Positions 27,112 to 36,520 are shown, counted from the stretch's first letter. The stretch is DNA of 42,745 bases from Chloracidobacterium sp. UBA6041 (GCA_002427845.1 DIYZ01000175.1:6400-49144), one strand, 5' to 3'. Made by a program: numbers and translations. Notes: generated by a model not told the origin, from the letters alone.

Positions 27112-30100
27112 TTACCTTGTCTCTTCGCACTGCTTCGCGGCTTCTGTCAAAGCCGCACCACCAAACTCGACCATTCTGGCGACGGCGATTTCACGTTTCG
27201 CGTGGTCGAGAACACGTGCCGGGTCCTTAATTTTAAGGAGTTCCCGCTGAGGAGTGGTCGGATCCCACACGACATAGAGCCAATATGTGGAACCTAGCTG
27301 ACTCGCTTTCAGCCATTCGTTTGGCGTGAGCCTTATCGGCTCGCCACGGTAACGGCCCTTCACTTCAATCCGTCTCACATTTCGTTGACCGGTTGCCGCG
27401 TCAGATGGTCCGATGCTCCTGATGTCGAATCCAATTTTTTCATTTCCTACGCGTTGGCACTTCCAGCCAAGGCTCTCTTCATGCGCAATCACATGATCCT
27501 CAGCAGCAAGTTCACTGGCGCGACGGGCATCCGTCATCATCTCGCCGGACAACTGTTGCAGCTGCGTCTCAACGGTGTCAGCAGGCGTGAGCACTATAGC
27601 TGTCGCCACATGACGCACCGGTCCAGTACGAGCGACAGCCAGCCTGTCCAATCTCTCAAAGCGGTCCTCTCGATCGCGTTTCAGTTTTTCCAGATCGGCT
27701 TCAGCGTTTGCGCGCGCCCGCGCCACAGCTTCATCGTCACGCTCACGAGCCCTTAAGCCCATCACCCGATTCTGTGCAGCCTTGATCCGCTCTTTAAAAG
27801 ACGTTTCAAGATACTCACGACATACCGTTACGAAGTGCTGGCGCTCTTGCTGCTCGTCGGCGCGTTTCTTGAGCTGGTATGAAGACTTCAAGAAGTCAGT
27901 CGCGCCCTGCACATCGACGCTGTTAACCGACTGCGGAGGAGTCGTATGCAACGCGAGATTTATGAAGGAGTCGGACGGTACCACCTCGTACCTTCCGTCT
28001 TCTTCCCTGACTGCGACGAGTTCGCCATAGAGTATTGTTTGATTTCCCTGTGAGTCTTGACCACGAATAGACATCTCGAAAAAGTGAATGCGGTACGGCG
28101 ACGGGGATAGTGGATCAACGTAGAAGGCAACCTGTCCGGAGAGAGTTGCAAGCCGGAAGTTGAGCGCTTCGTCAGCAACTGCATACAGCGAGTGACCCGG
28201 ACCGAGCAGCACCGCATCGATGTGCTGATCCTTTTCCAGTACCTCTTTATTGAACGTTAGCTTTCTGTAGGTAGTTTCGGGCTTGCCCATTCGCCGGACA
28301 GATTCCCAACGCTCGGAACGCAAGTCCTGGGGCACGTGCTCTATGCGGAACAGCCCGTCGGCGCGTTCGTCCACTCTGAGGTTAATGAGCTTCGCAGTTG
28401 CCTTAAACTGTTCCTCAACGTACTTCGGCATCAAGCGGCGCTCTTCGGCCTCGAAGTTATCTTCCTGAAATTGCTTGAACCGGTTAACGTCGAATTTGTC
28501 GCGAGCCAGCGCAATTCCTGTTGCTTCTTCATATTTTCGCCACTTCTCAGGATCGATGCGTTCGAGATCATCAAGTTTCTCATCAAGGCGGCCAGGGTTA
28601 AGTGTCGCCTCCTGAATCATCGCCGGCAGATTCACTTCGTTGATGGAAAGGATCTCCCCGATAACGTCATAGACGCGGCCTTCAAGCGCGCTCTTGATCT
28701 GCTCCATCTTTTCCAGGAGCCGCTCAAGAATCCGTCCCTCAATGACCGGTTGGCCATCCTCGGATTCGGTAGCGACAAAGTTGTAGCAATAGCACGTGCG
28801 CTTCTGGCCAATGCGATGAATACGTCCGAGTCGTTGCTCAAGGCGCGTCGGATTCCAGGGAAGGTCGTAGTTGATCATCAAGTGACAGAACTGAAGGTTG
28901 ATACCCTCGCCTGCCGCCTCTGTCGCAACACAGATTTGCACTGTAGTACGAAAGACTTCTTGAGCGCGTTTACGCTCGTGAACGTTCATGCCGCCATGAA
29001 TCTCGCAAACCGAGAAGCCCCACTTTTCAAGTTCTCGGTGAAGGTAGTTGAGGGTATCGCGATGTTCTGTGAAGATCAGAAGTCTTGCACTTCCTTCCTT
29101 GAGCTCATTAAACTCTGCCTTCTTCAAACATTCTCTCAACGTCGTAAGCTTACTGTCGGAAGCTGTGTCGCGCACTATACGCGCCTGCTCGACGAGATCA
29201 CGAACGGCAGCAACCTCTGATTGCAGATGACGCAGCTCAACAGCCGCAGTGTATTCGTCAGCCAGAGCATCGCGCTGGGCGTCATCGAGATCATCTTCGT
29301 CCTGTTCACTATCAACGAGCAGTCCTTGAATCTGAGCAAGGCGCTTAGCTTGCTGGGACGGTGTTAGCGCCTCCAGTTCGTCCAGCAGGCCACGCTGTCG
29401 ATTGAGGCGGCGCTTCAGAGATTCGTAAATCGCTTCTGTCGAACTGGCGAGACGACGCTGCAGAACCGTGCGAACAAGAGCTACGCTGGCCTTCTGTCGC
29501 CCAGCACCCCCCGGCAAGTACTCGTTAATGTACGCAGCGACAGATTTGTAGAGCGTGTATTCATCGCTGTTGAGTTTGAAACGAACTGTGTGCGCTATTC
29601 GATCCGGAAAAAGCCTGTGTCCGTCCAGGTCACGTAGATCTTCTTTCAACCGTCGCAACGCCCACGGACAATCGTGCCCAAGCTTCAAGATATTCCGGTT
29701 TATCTCGCCGGCCATTTCGGGCAGCTTGTGGGGTTCTGGGAAAAGATCAGGATCAAGTAAACGCAAGAAGTGGTTAAAGCGATCTTCATTCCCATGATGT
29801 GGTGTGGCAGTGAGCAAAAGCAGGTGGTCACACTTTTCAGAGAGTTTTTCGGCAAGCTGATAGCGCTTTGTCTTGCCGGCCTCTGGCGAACGCTGGCTAG
29901 AATGCTTTGTGTATGCAGAACACTTATGTGCCTCGTCGATGACTACAAGGTCCCATTCCTGCTGCCATACACGCTCTCGCACATTTTCCTGCTTCGCATA
30001 ATCCATCGAGGCGATTACCTGCGAGTTGCGTTGCCACTGATTGAGCAGTTGTCGCTGATCCGTAGCAGAAGAGATTATTTCAAATTCCTCGCCGAACCAT

Positions 30101-31716
30101 TTGAGCAATTCGTCCTGCCACTGCAGCGTAAGCGGCGCCGGTGAGATTATTAGGACCCGCTCGATCGCTTGCCGCAGCTTCATCTCCTTGATGAGAAGTC
30201 CCGCCATAATGGTTTTTCCCGCGCCAGGATCATCTGCTAGCAGAAAGCGCAGCCGAGGCTGAGGCAGCATCTTCATGTAGACCGCTTCGATCTGGTGTGG
30301 AAGAGTTTGTATGCCAGAGAGGCTGACGGCGAAAAAGTCATCGTGAGCGTAAGCAAGACGGATTCGGGTCGATTCAACCAGTAGCCGTAGATGCTCGGCG
30401 TTGACCGGCAGCATTTGTGCTTCAGTCGCTTCCCCCTGAAAGATGCTGCGGGCCTCTTCTTCGCTTATGATCGTCTCGTCGAGAGAACCGTCAGCAAGGC
30501 GCACCCGACACTCATACCCGGCACCGATTGATCGCACCTCTTCAAGCACAACATGCTGTGCGAAGTGGCCCGGCATGTGGACCCTCTGCCCCAGCTTGAA
30601 CTGGCGCTCTTCTTTCTTTTGCGAGTCTATTCCTAGCGATAGTTCCATAAGCCCATCTTTCTGGCGAGAGTGTCTCGGTTCCGTTGGCGGTTCCAGCCAC
30701 AGCGATTTTGCTCGACTCTCATCGGCCGCTCGCAAACGCGCTTGACGGCGAGGTGAAGTCTGATACTTCCCTCCCGTGGCCTGGTCAAGAACTTTCTTGA
30801 GCTTTCGATGCTCCTCGAACCTATCTTCTTTCTCCAGTAAATACCGGTACAGCGATACCCTCTGTCGGACATTCAGTTCATCATGAAAGAAGTGCTCGCG
30901 AAGGCGCTTAGTTTCGATGGCTACTACGTCTTCGGTTCGGTTGATGAAGGCAACTTCACTTTCTGGGGCCGCAGGAACAGGATCCATTAGCCCGAATCGT
31001 TGGAACAGCTTGTCGAAAAGAGGCTCGAGACCGGTTTCCGGGAGTCTCCCTCCGTAAATACTAAGGACGCTGTCGCGAAGTACCGAAGCTAGCCGTTCAA
31101 CCTCCTCCTGCGTCAGCTCCTTCTCCGAAGACAACAGTTCGTAGGCACCTTCAACTATGCGGTCGGCCCGCGCCTGCCATTGCTGAAAGTGCCGAAGATC
31201 TTCGGAATCCATGATCCGGTCTTGATTGACGATGTCCACCAGGTCACTAAGAGGCTTGAGGAGTTCGTTCGGAACGACGGCAAAGAGTCCGTTTGCAGTC
31301 AGCTCTGCCTCCGCCAAGTCTGTTCGGTTCGCATAGCCCAGTATGTCTGCTCCGGTGATAGACGAGTCTACCTGCGCACCCACGTAGAAATCTGAGAGCA
31401 CGCCAACCATCAGGGGCATCGTCGGTACATACAAAGCATCACGCTCAGCGACGGTGATGGAGCGCACATCAATCTGCCAACCGCCAATCCTAAAATCACA
31501 AATGTCGAGTAATTCAACATACTTCAATGAGCTTGACCGTCCGTCTTCGATTACTTGCCCGGAATCGAACCGTTCTTGAAGGTACTGCCTGAACGCAAGT
31601 GCAACGGCCTGTGACACCAGTACTCGCTCCCGTACGGAGGCAGAAGAGCACTCTCCAGCAAGTCCGGCAGACCTTTGTAAGACCTCACGACTAATCGCTA
31701 TTTGAGTCAGACCCAT
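27112..31716 (-). CDS. SNF2-family helicase with long N-terminal extension and DUF3883-like C-terminus
   Basis: A 1534-residue protein, longer than typical DISARM-type SNF2 helicases (about 1000-1100). SNF2 motifs: Walker A DDPGAGKT near residues 495-502, motif II DEAH near 591-594, LLTATPHHG (motif III), EAAGEGINLQF (motif V) and QRLGRIHRIGQ (motif VI). The C-terminal 150 residues match DUF3883, a PD-(D/E)XK-related fold, with D1431 and E1451-x-K1453 in GFDI...RRIEVKGR. The first 180 residues (ending near LFAVVPNELLKPL) loosely resemble DUF1822; the next 300 are unassigned. It should translocate on duplex DNA and may cut or bind through DUF3883. The stop lies three bases before the methylase start. 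Confidence 0.92.
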   Translation of the reverse strand: MGLTQIAISREVLQRSAGLAGECSSASVRERVLVSQAVALAFRQYLQERFDSGQVIEDGRSSSLKYVELLDICDFRIGGWQIDVRSITVAERDALYVPTMPLMVGVLSDFYVGAQVDSSITGADILGYANRTDLAEAELTANGLFAVVPNELLKPLSDLVDIVNQDRIMDSEDLRHFQQWQARADRIVEGAYELLSSEKELTQEEVERLASVLRDSVLSIYGGRLPETGLEPLFDKLFQRFGLMDPVPAAPESEVAFINRTEDVVAIETKRLREHFFHDELNVRQRVSLYRYLLEKEDRFEEHRKLKKVLDQATGGKYQTSPRRQARLRAADESRAKSLWLEPPTEPRHSRQKDGLMELSLGIDSQKKEERQFKLGQRVHMPGHFAQHVVLEEVRSIGAGYECRVRLADGSLDETIISEEEARSIFQGEATEAQMLPVNAEHLRLLVESTRIRLAYAHDDFFAVSLSGIQTLPHQIEAVYMKMLPQPRLRFLLADDPGAGKTIMAGLLIKEMKLRQAIERVLIISPAPLTLQWQDELLKWFGEEFEIISSATDQRQLLNQWQRNSQVIASMDYAKQENVRERVWQQEWDLVVIDEAHKCSAYTKHSSQRSPEAGKTKRYQLAEKLSEKCDHLLLLTATPHHGNEDRFNHFLRLLDPDLFPEPHKLPEMAGEINRNILKLGHDCPWALRRLKEDLRDLDGHRLFPDRIAHTVRFKLNSDEYTLYKSVAAYINEYLPGGAGRQKASVALVRTVLQRRLASSTEAIYESLKRRLNRQRGLLDELEALTPSQQAKRLAQIQGLLVDSEQDEDDLDDAQRDALADEYTAAVELRHLQSEVAAVRDLVEQARIVRDTASDSKLTTLRECLKKAEFNELKEGSARLLIFTEHRDTLNYLHRELEKWGFSVCEIHGGMNVHERKRAQEVFRTTVQICVATEAAGEGINLQFCHLMINYDLPWNPTRLEQRLGRIHRIGQKRTCYCYNFVATESEDGQPVIEGRILERLLEKMEQIKSALEGRVYDVIGEILSINEVNLPAMIQEATLNPGRLDEKLDDLERIDPEKWRKYEEATGIALARDKFDVNRFKQFQEDNFEAEERRLMPKYVEEQFKATAKLINLRVDERADGLFRIEHVPQDLRSERWESVRRMGKPETTYRKLTFNKEVLEKDQHIDAVLLGPGHSLYAVADEALNFRLATLSGQVAFYVDPLSPSPYRIHFFEMSIRGQDSQGNQTILYGELVAVREEDGRYEVVPSDSFINLALHTTPPQSVNSVDVQGATDFLKSSYQLKKRADEQQERQHFVTVCREYLETSFKERIKAAQNRVMGLRARERDDEAVARARANAEADLEKLKRDREDRFERLDRLAVARTGPVRHVATAIVLTPADTVETQLQQLSGEMMTDARRASELAAEDHVIAHEESLGWKCQRVGNEKIGFDIRSIGPSDAATGQRNVRRIEVKGRYRGEPIRLTPNEWLKASQLGSTYWLYVVWDPTTPQRELLKIKDPARVLDHAKREIAVARMVEFGGAALTEAAKQCEETR

Positions 31717-31742
31717 CGACGGGGTTTTGCTCCTCTACTCTT

Positions 31743-32786
31743 CTACATGTGATCCGTCGCTTCAGTTGTTCCACTCGCGAAACGTGCTCGCATGCGAACT
31801 AGCAATTTCTGCTCACAGGCTGCATGTAAAGTCTTTCTGCGGCGATAAATGACTGGCCTAGAGGCACCAACTACTTCGCGATAATTGTCCGCAATATGTT
31901 CGGAGAGTTCTAGGTCTCTTTCACAGAACGGGTCGACCTGGCTTAGGTTCAAGTGGAGCCCCTCATAATCCGACGACAGGCACCAAAATACGTTGTGCCA
32001 CGCGATCGGCCTATAACCGTCGGATGGCTTGCTTTCGTGCAACCCTTCCATCAGGTTAGTCAATTCCGGTCCGAGCTCCCTGCCTAGCACATGAAGATCT
32101 AGGATAGTCTCATGGTCGAGCCCGGCGTCCGTGCCCAAAACGATCTTAGCCACGCTGATCGATCCATAATCGACGACTTCTGAGTCAACGTCGGCTCGCT
32201 GATCTGAATCGACGATGGTCAGGTAATAGGCATCGAGATCTTGTTGTTTTTTGAAGTCCCACCAACTTTGCTCAATGCGCTTGTTCGACGTTGCAAACGC
32301 AATCTCATCAAAGGGGTAAATCTCTTCGACTTCTTCAACTGCCAACCCTGCGGAGCGAGGAAGTGGGAGACCTGCGGCGATCATGGAACTAATTAGCCTT
32401 GCGATTCTCGCACGTTTCCACTCGGCGGCACGCTTCAACCCGGAGTCCCAAGGAAAAGCGGTGACCAAATCGTCCAGACTACTATCCGGGCGCGCCCGGA
32501 TGACCTGAACGAGCACCAGCGTTCTTCGGACAGCCGCAACAACGTCATCTACAACATAATCCACCAAGTCGTACTCGCGAAAACGAGCGAGCGAGCCTTC
32601 ACTGGATGATAGCTTTGAGATGTAGCGGGCGACGGCATCCGGCACCGGCCCCTGGTACTTGCGCCGTTCTGCACCAGAAAAGACGAAGTCACGCAAGGTG
32701 ATCGGAAGTTTTAGTTCCAACAGCTCTCGAGCCGCAGCCGAGTTACCGTCAGCTGCCAGTCTAAGGATGTCGAGCCAGATTCCCAT
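31743..32786 (-). CDS. Unknown protein, 347 aa, operon member
   Basis: I do not recognise the family. The protein is mixed helix and strand with many acidic residues in the second half and a basic, arginine-rich C-terminus (RRRKTLHAACEQKLLVRMRARF as two short blocks). A WWDF motif and several DxDS/DQR stretches occur near the middle; none is a clear catalytic set. It ends 26 bases before the SNF2 gene, so it belongs to the same transcript. By position it could be a regulator or specificity partner of the helicase; that is inference. Confidence 0.75.
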   Translation of the reverse strand: MGIWLDILRLAADGNSAAARELLELKLPITLRDFVFSGAERRKYQGPVPDAVARYISKLSSSEGSLARFREYDLVDYVVDDVVAAVRRTLVLVQVIRARPDSSLDDLVTAFPWDSGLKRAAEWKRARIARLISSMIAAGLPLPRSAGLAVEEVEEIYPFDEIAFATSNKRIEQSWWDFKKQQDLDAYYLTIVDSDQRADVDSEVVDYGSISVAKIVLGTDAGLDHETILDLHVLGRELGPELTNLMEGLHESKPSDGYRPIAWHNVFWCLSSDYEGLHLNLSQVDPFCERDLELSEHIADNYREVVGASRPVIYRRRKTLHAACEQKLLVRMRARFASGTTEATDHM

Positions 32787-32946
32787 GCAAACAAAGCCGA
32801 AGGCAGGGGCCCCGCATCACTCAATCTTGGCTCCAGTCTTTCGCCCGACACTGCGATCATCTGCAGCTATCAGACTTCAAAGTCCCGGAAAGATGCGTCA
32901 GCCTTTCCAAGCACCTTACGTCCCAAACCAGTTCAATGTCCATGCA

Positions 32947-33261
32947 TCAGCCTTCGGTTCCTGCAAATCGATGGGCTGGCGCGTGAAGACCGAAACAAGC
33001 TGGCACATTATTGATCAGGACGTAATGTGGTGTCCTGACGTCGTTGCGCACAATGATCTGTTCAGGAAACCTTCTAACCAAGCCAATGAGCGCCTCAGTC
33101 TTTACGGCGTATGCGCGCTGACGAGATCTTCCTCGAAGCGACTTTGCCAGGCGATTCGCAGTTTGGGCCCGTTCCATCAGCCTTTGAGCATTCTTCCCGG
33201 CAACTATTCCCAAGATTCCTCTGAATGTCTTTGGGCTATTTCCTCCGGATCGGTTAGCCAT
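32947..33261 (-). CDS. Basic 104-aa protein, possible first gene of the defence operon
   Basis: The open frame extends to 33549, but ATG 33261 has an excellent ribosome binding site (GGGAGG, about seven bases). From there 104 residues are encoded, rich in R and K in the first half (MANRSGG...RLAKSLRGRSRQR), ending in a more hydrophobic block (HYVLINNVPACFGLHAPAHRF, split here). No family recognised. A DNA-binding regulatory role is possible from charge and position. The gap to the 347-aa gene is 160 bases. A competing + strand frame (32659-33375) has no ribosome binding site and reads as a shadow. Confidence 0.6.
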   Translation of the reverse strand: MANRSGGNSPKTFRGILGIVAGKNAQRLMERAQTANRLAKSLRGRSRQRAYAVKTEALIGLVRRFPEQIIVRNDVRTPHYVLINNVPACFGLHAPAHRFAGTEG

Positions 33262-33550
33262 CTCAACCCCTCCCTTCGAAGCCGCCGCGTCGTCGGCATT
33301 TGTTCTTCTAACAGGGAGTGTGATCGAGAGATGGTTTTGTTCAAACGTCGTGGTCTGAGGGATTGGCAGTTTTGAAATTGAAATAGAAAACGGGCAGATT
33401 ACTTGAGGAATTTGGCCAGTTTCACGAAATAGCAAACAGTGAGAACCTACCCGCAACGACCCGCGCCTGGACACCACCACCCATATAGCCCAAGCAGCCG
33501 AACATGAGAGGAAATACCCACCACAAAAATCAGCGGGGAGTGTCTCCAAC

Positions 33551-33568
33551 GGCTTAAAGATTTAAGCC
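33551..33568. promoter_or_regulatory. Perfect interrupted palindrome in the cargo/backbone boundary gap
   Basis: GGCTTAAA (33551-33558) and TTTAAGCC (33561-33568) are perfect complements separated by GA. They lie in the 458-base gap 33262-33719 between the - strand defence operon and the + strand backbone genes, about 290 bases upstream of the operon's first start. The shape suits a dimeric repressor operator; a recombination scar is another option. The rest of the gap has no supported gene. Base composition changes within it from mixed to C/A-rich toward the right. Confidence 0.4.
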
Positions 33569-33719
33569 CGCTCACTAGTACCCACCAGTTGGCCCAGCAC
33601 TTGCAGTACCTTCACACCGCCAACACCTAGACAGCCGTTCTCATAATTTCAAAACCGCGCAAACCACCTAGCTACTACCAACAAAAGATCACCCACTCAC
33701 ACCCGATCAAGAAACTAAT

Positions 33720-33857
33720 ATGATGGTAACTATCTTCGAACTTACCGATGAAATACAAAAATCGGGACTTACTTTTGAAATAACCAACGACTCCCGAGGG
33801 ACGGCGCTCTCAAGCTATCGACACCACCCAGAAGGAGAATTAGGAAACAAGAATTAA
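33720..33857 (+). CDS. Possible 45-aa protein
   Basis: Starts with two adjacent ATGs (33720, 33723) and encodes MMVTIFELTDEIQKSG..., ending shortly before the next gene. No Shine-Dalgarno motif, but this is normal for the backbone genes here. The residue mix looks protein-like (alternating hydrophobic and charged). No family recognised. Confidence 0.4.
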   Translation: MMVTIFELTDEIQKSGLTFEITNDSRGTALSSYRHHPEGELGNKN

Positions 33858-33882
33858 ACCAACGACCTCTCAAGAAACCATC

Positions 33883-34389
33883 ATGTCCCTGAATATCGCT
33901 CTTCATACCACCCAGATCCCCCGCGTCACTTCCCCTCACCAGGAAATTATCACCATCATCGATCTCACTCCCGATCGCGCCACTGAACTCCTCGATCTCA
34001 TGAACGACATCACGCTTCGCGCGTGCGCCTCCTCAACAACTTTCAAGATCTCCAGCTTCGAACCATCAGCACTCTACGTTCCCGCTTACGCGCTCCGCGA
34101 ACTACCTTTACCGGACGATTTCATCATCCTTCCGCACGATTACTCCATAACAGCCGTAGCCCCAATCAAGCTCGTACACGCCAACGTAATGCCGCTTTTC
34201 GTAAACTGGACCGCTTCAGACGAAAACGATCGATTCCTCATAAACACAGCCGAACTCGACGCCGTAATTCTCAAACTCGTCGCGCGCGGTGAAACACTTG
34301 CCCCCGGCTCAACCAGCTATTCCGTCAAAAACGCTAAACGCCCATCACCACGATCTCTAATCACACAGGAAGGCAACTGGCTCCACTAA
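33883..34389 (+). CDS. Hypothetical protein, 168 aa
   Basis: No family recognised. The sequence suggests an alpha/beta fold: an early beta strand (EIITIIDLT), a helix (DRATELLDLMNDITLRA) and later hydrophobic strands. The last 25 residues are basic and polar. It starts 26 bases after the 45-codon frame and has no Shine-Dalgarno motif. The 223 bases after it contain a 21-codon frame (34426-34491) not considered a gene. Confidence 0.65.
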   Translation: MSLNIALHTTQIPRVTSPHQEIITIIDLTPDRATELLDLMNDITLRACASSTTFKISSFEPSALYVPAYALRELPLPDDFIILPHDYSITAVAPIKLVHANVMPLFVNWTASDENDRFLINTAELDAVILKLVARGETLAPGSTSYSVKNAKRPSPRSLITQEGNWLH

Positions 34390-34612
34390 TAATTTGACAG
34401 TACTTCAACTTACCGCCGTAATGCCATGAGCGTCCTGCTTATCAACGCCAGCGCGCCAATAGTCCTCGTTGACCAAGGGCGTCAACAGTAACCCAGCCAC
34501 GGCATAATAGTTGCCAACATTTTGCTGGGGGCAATGACTGAAATGGCATAACCAAATCAGTTAACTCTGGGCCCAAAACAACTCGCGCCGAAACCGGAAC
34601 AATCCTTTTCTA

Positions 34613-35377
34613 ATGACAAGCAGTCACCAAACTACAGACTTGGCCACTGAAGCGACTGCGCATATTGCCGATGCCGACAACAACGCTGCTCTGGTGTCTT
34701 CACCCGCGGACACCGATTCCAATGGACTCGCACAAGCGGAGCCTGGTACGCAAAGTAAATACCCCGCCTGGCTGCTCGAACTCACGCACCAGCTCCGCAA
34801 CTTTCGGCAATGGCGTCTCATAATCAAGCCCGACCAGACACTCGATCTCGACTACCTGGCAATACTCGCCCAGCAGGCGCAACGAAGGGCTCGCCCGTAC
34901 ACAGCCCCACCCCAACTCAACCTTTTTGCTGTTGACCCTATCGTCGACAATCCGCAAGCCGCCGATCAACAAACCACTTCAGAGGCAACATCCATGACAG
35001 CCATGCTCGCCCTCAGTCACGCCACTCCGGACGACGGCACCTCAACCACAACTCTCGCGCCCTTCACTATCATCAACGGCAACAACCGGCCGACCCGGCC
35101 AAACACGATCATTCTCCCGGATGAAATCCTGACCATCGAACCAGACGAGCAGCTCCATGATTACCTCAGCCGCGTCGCCGGCTCCGCCATGGAAGCCGCT
35201 ATCTACGCTTGCGGCTCGCAAGAGGCCGCATTCATTCGCCTCGGCAGTAAAGCCCCGCAAGAGCGCTCTGCCACCGCCCTACCTTTGCCCTCTCCCAGGC
35301 CAACCCTCGTACTCGCACCGGCTCGCGAACATCCACAAACAAGCCCGCAGCCCAGCCGCAGCACGTCGCGCTCTTAA
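34613..35377 (+). CDS. Hypothetical protein, 254 aa, low-complexity ends
   Basis: No family recognised. A folded-looking core (YPAWLLELTHQLRNFRQWRLII and DYLAILAQQAQ) sits between a T/A/D-rich N-terminus and a proline/serine-rich C-terminus. A second block (IILPDEILTIEPDEQLHDYLSRVAGSAMEAAIYACGS, in parts) looks helical. The final 45 residues read as low-complexity. Another frame continues open past this stop into 35378-35577, so a frameshift near the C-terminus is conceivable but not demonstrated. Confidence 0.6.
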   Translation: MTSSHQTTDLATEATAHIADADNNAALVSSPADTDSNGLAQAEPGTQSKYPAWLLELTHQLRNFRQWRLIIKPDQTLDLDYLAILAQQAQRRARPYTAPPQLNLFAVDPIVDNPQAADQQTTSEATSMTAMLALSHATPDDGTSTTTLAPFTIINGNNRPTRPNTIILPDEILTIEPDEQLHDYLSRVAGSAMEAAIYACGSQEAAFIRLGSKAPQERSATALPLPSPRPTLVLAPAREHPQTSPQPSRSTSRS

Positions 35378-35593
35378 AATGCCAGCCATCGAAACCCTAC
35401 TCTCGAGCTGACAAGCCAATCTCTAAATATCCAAGCGGCCGATATATACGTGTCCTTATGACAACTACCACACTCCGGCAGAGCCCGCAATTCCCGCAAC
35501 GTATTCGCCCGGTATCGTCGCCGAAGTGATTACCGGGGAAGTGTTCGCCTTCCCTATGCGCGACAAAACGCCGTAGACCATACATTACAAAAC

Positions 35594-36520
35594 ATGCTGC
35601 ACTCCCAAGGCCCGCCACTCACCAAACAATTTCTGCGCTATCTCCGGATTGAGAAGGGCCTCTCTGAAAATACAATCAGCAGTTACACAACAGACCTCGC
35701 GCGACTTACTCACTTTGCTTATCAAGCGAAACGACCCATCGAAAACCTCAAGGTCTCCGACCTGAGAAAGTTCATCGCTGAATTGTCGCGTGGCGGTTTA
35801 TCACCGGCTACCGTACGCCGGATAGCCAGCGCGGTCCGCGGCTTCTACCTATTCCTCGCGCTCGATGGCTACATAGATGATCCACCAACAGACGATCTCG
35901 ATACACCGCCGCCTGTTTCCTATCTCCCTACGTTTCTCAACGAGACTGAAGTACGGCAACTGCTCGACGCGCCAGACGCAAACACGAATGAAGGAATTCG
36001 CGACCGAGCCATCCTCGAGCTGATGTATGCCGCAGGCCTGCGCGTCTCAGAAGTCGTAACCCTCAAACAAAAGAACGTCGATCTACGCAATGGAATTGTG
36101 ACGTGCTTTGGCAAAGGCAGGAAGGAACGGACCATCCCGATCGGAAGAAGCGCCGCGGCGGCTCTCACGCTTTACATCTCTACCAAGAAATTTCCACGCC
36201 TCGTCGACCAGTATCTCTTTCTCAACCGCGGAGAACCGCTCACCCGCCAATTTCTCTGGGCCCTCATAAAACATTACGGCACCGTCGCCGTCGCCGGCAT
36301 CAAACGAATTTCACCACATACACTGCGGCATACGTTTGCAACCCACTTGCTCCAACACGGCGCCGAAGTTAAACACGTCCAGGCACTGCTGGGCCACAAC
36401 GATATTTCAACCACCCAGATTTACACCCATGTAACCGCGGCCTTCCTGCGACAGTCCTATGACAGACACCATCCCCGCGCGCTTGAACTCGGACATAAAG
36501 TGCAATTGTTCGATAAATAA
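35594..36520 (+). CDS. XerC/XerD-type tyrosine recombinase
   Basis: A 308-residue integrase of Xer size with the full catalytic set: R150 (AGLRVSEV), K174 (GKGRKERTIP), H242 and R245 (PHTLRHTFAT), H268 (LLGHNDISTT) and nucleophile Y277 (IYTHV). The N-terminal SAM-like core-binding domain (FLRYLRIEKGLSENTISSY) is intact. It may resolve replicon dimers or integrate the element. I found no confident dif-like or att site nearby. No clear Shine-Dalgarno motif precedes the ATG. Which of XerC or XerD it is closer to cannot be decided by eye. Confidence 0.93.
   Translation: MLHSQGPPLTKQFLRYLRIEKGLSENTISSYTTDLARLTHFAYQAKRPIENLKVSDLRKFIAELSRGGLSPATVRRIASAVRGFYLFLALDGYIDDPPTDDLDTPPPVSYLPTFLNETEVRQLLDAPDANTNEGIRDRAILELMYAAGLRVSEVVTLKQKNVDLRNGIVTCFGKGRKERTIPIGRSAAAALTLYISTKKFPRLVDQYLFLNRGEPLTRQFLWALIKHYGTVAVAGIKRISPHTLRHTFATHLLQHGAEVKHVQALLGHNDISTTQIYTHVTAAFLRQSYDRHHPRALELGHKVQLFDK

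Noticed and set aside
24163..31716. Classical DISARM locus
   Set aside because: The methylase and SNF2 helicase are related to DISARM class 1 components, but no drmA-, drmB- or drmC-like gene (DUF1998 or PLD) was seen, while a DUF499 ATPase is present.
32659..33375. A 238-codon + strand open frame overlapping the start of the defence operon
   Set aside because: No ribosome binding site, overlaps two better-supported - strand genes and its translation is low-quality; treated as a shadow.
34394..34424. Perfect TTGACA box followed by TAATGC as a promoter for the 34613 gene
   Set aside because: Spacing is 19 bases and the -10 match is poor; it also lies about 190 bases upstream of the start.
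34426..34491. A 21-codon frame encoding MSVLLINASAPIVLVDQG...
   Set aside because: Recalls the start of some HNH proteins but is far too short and continues into no open frame.
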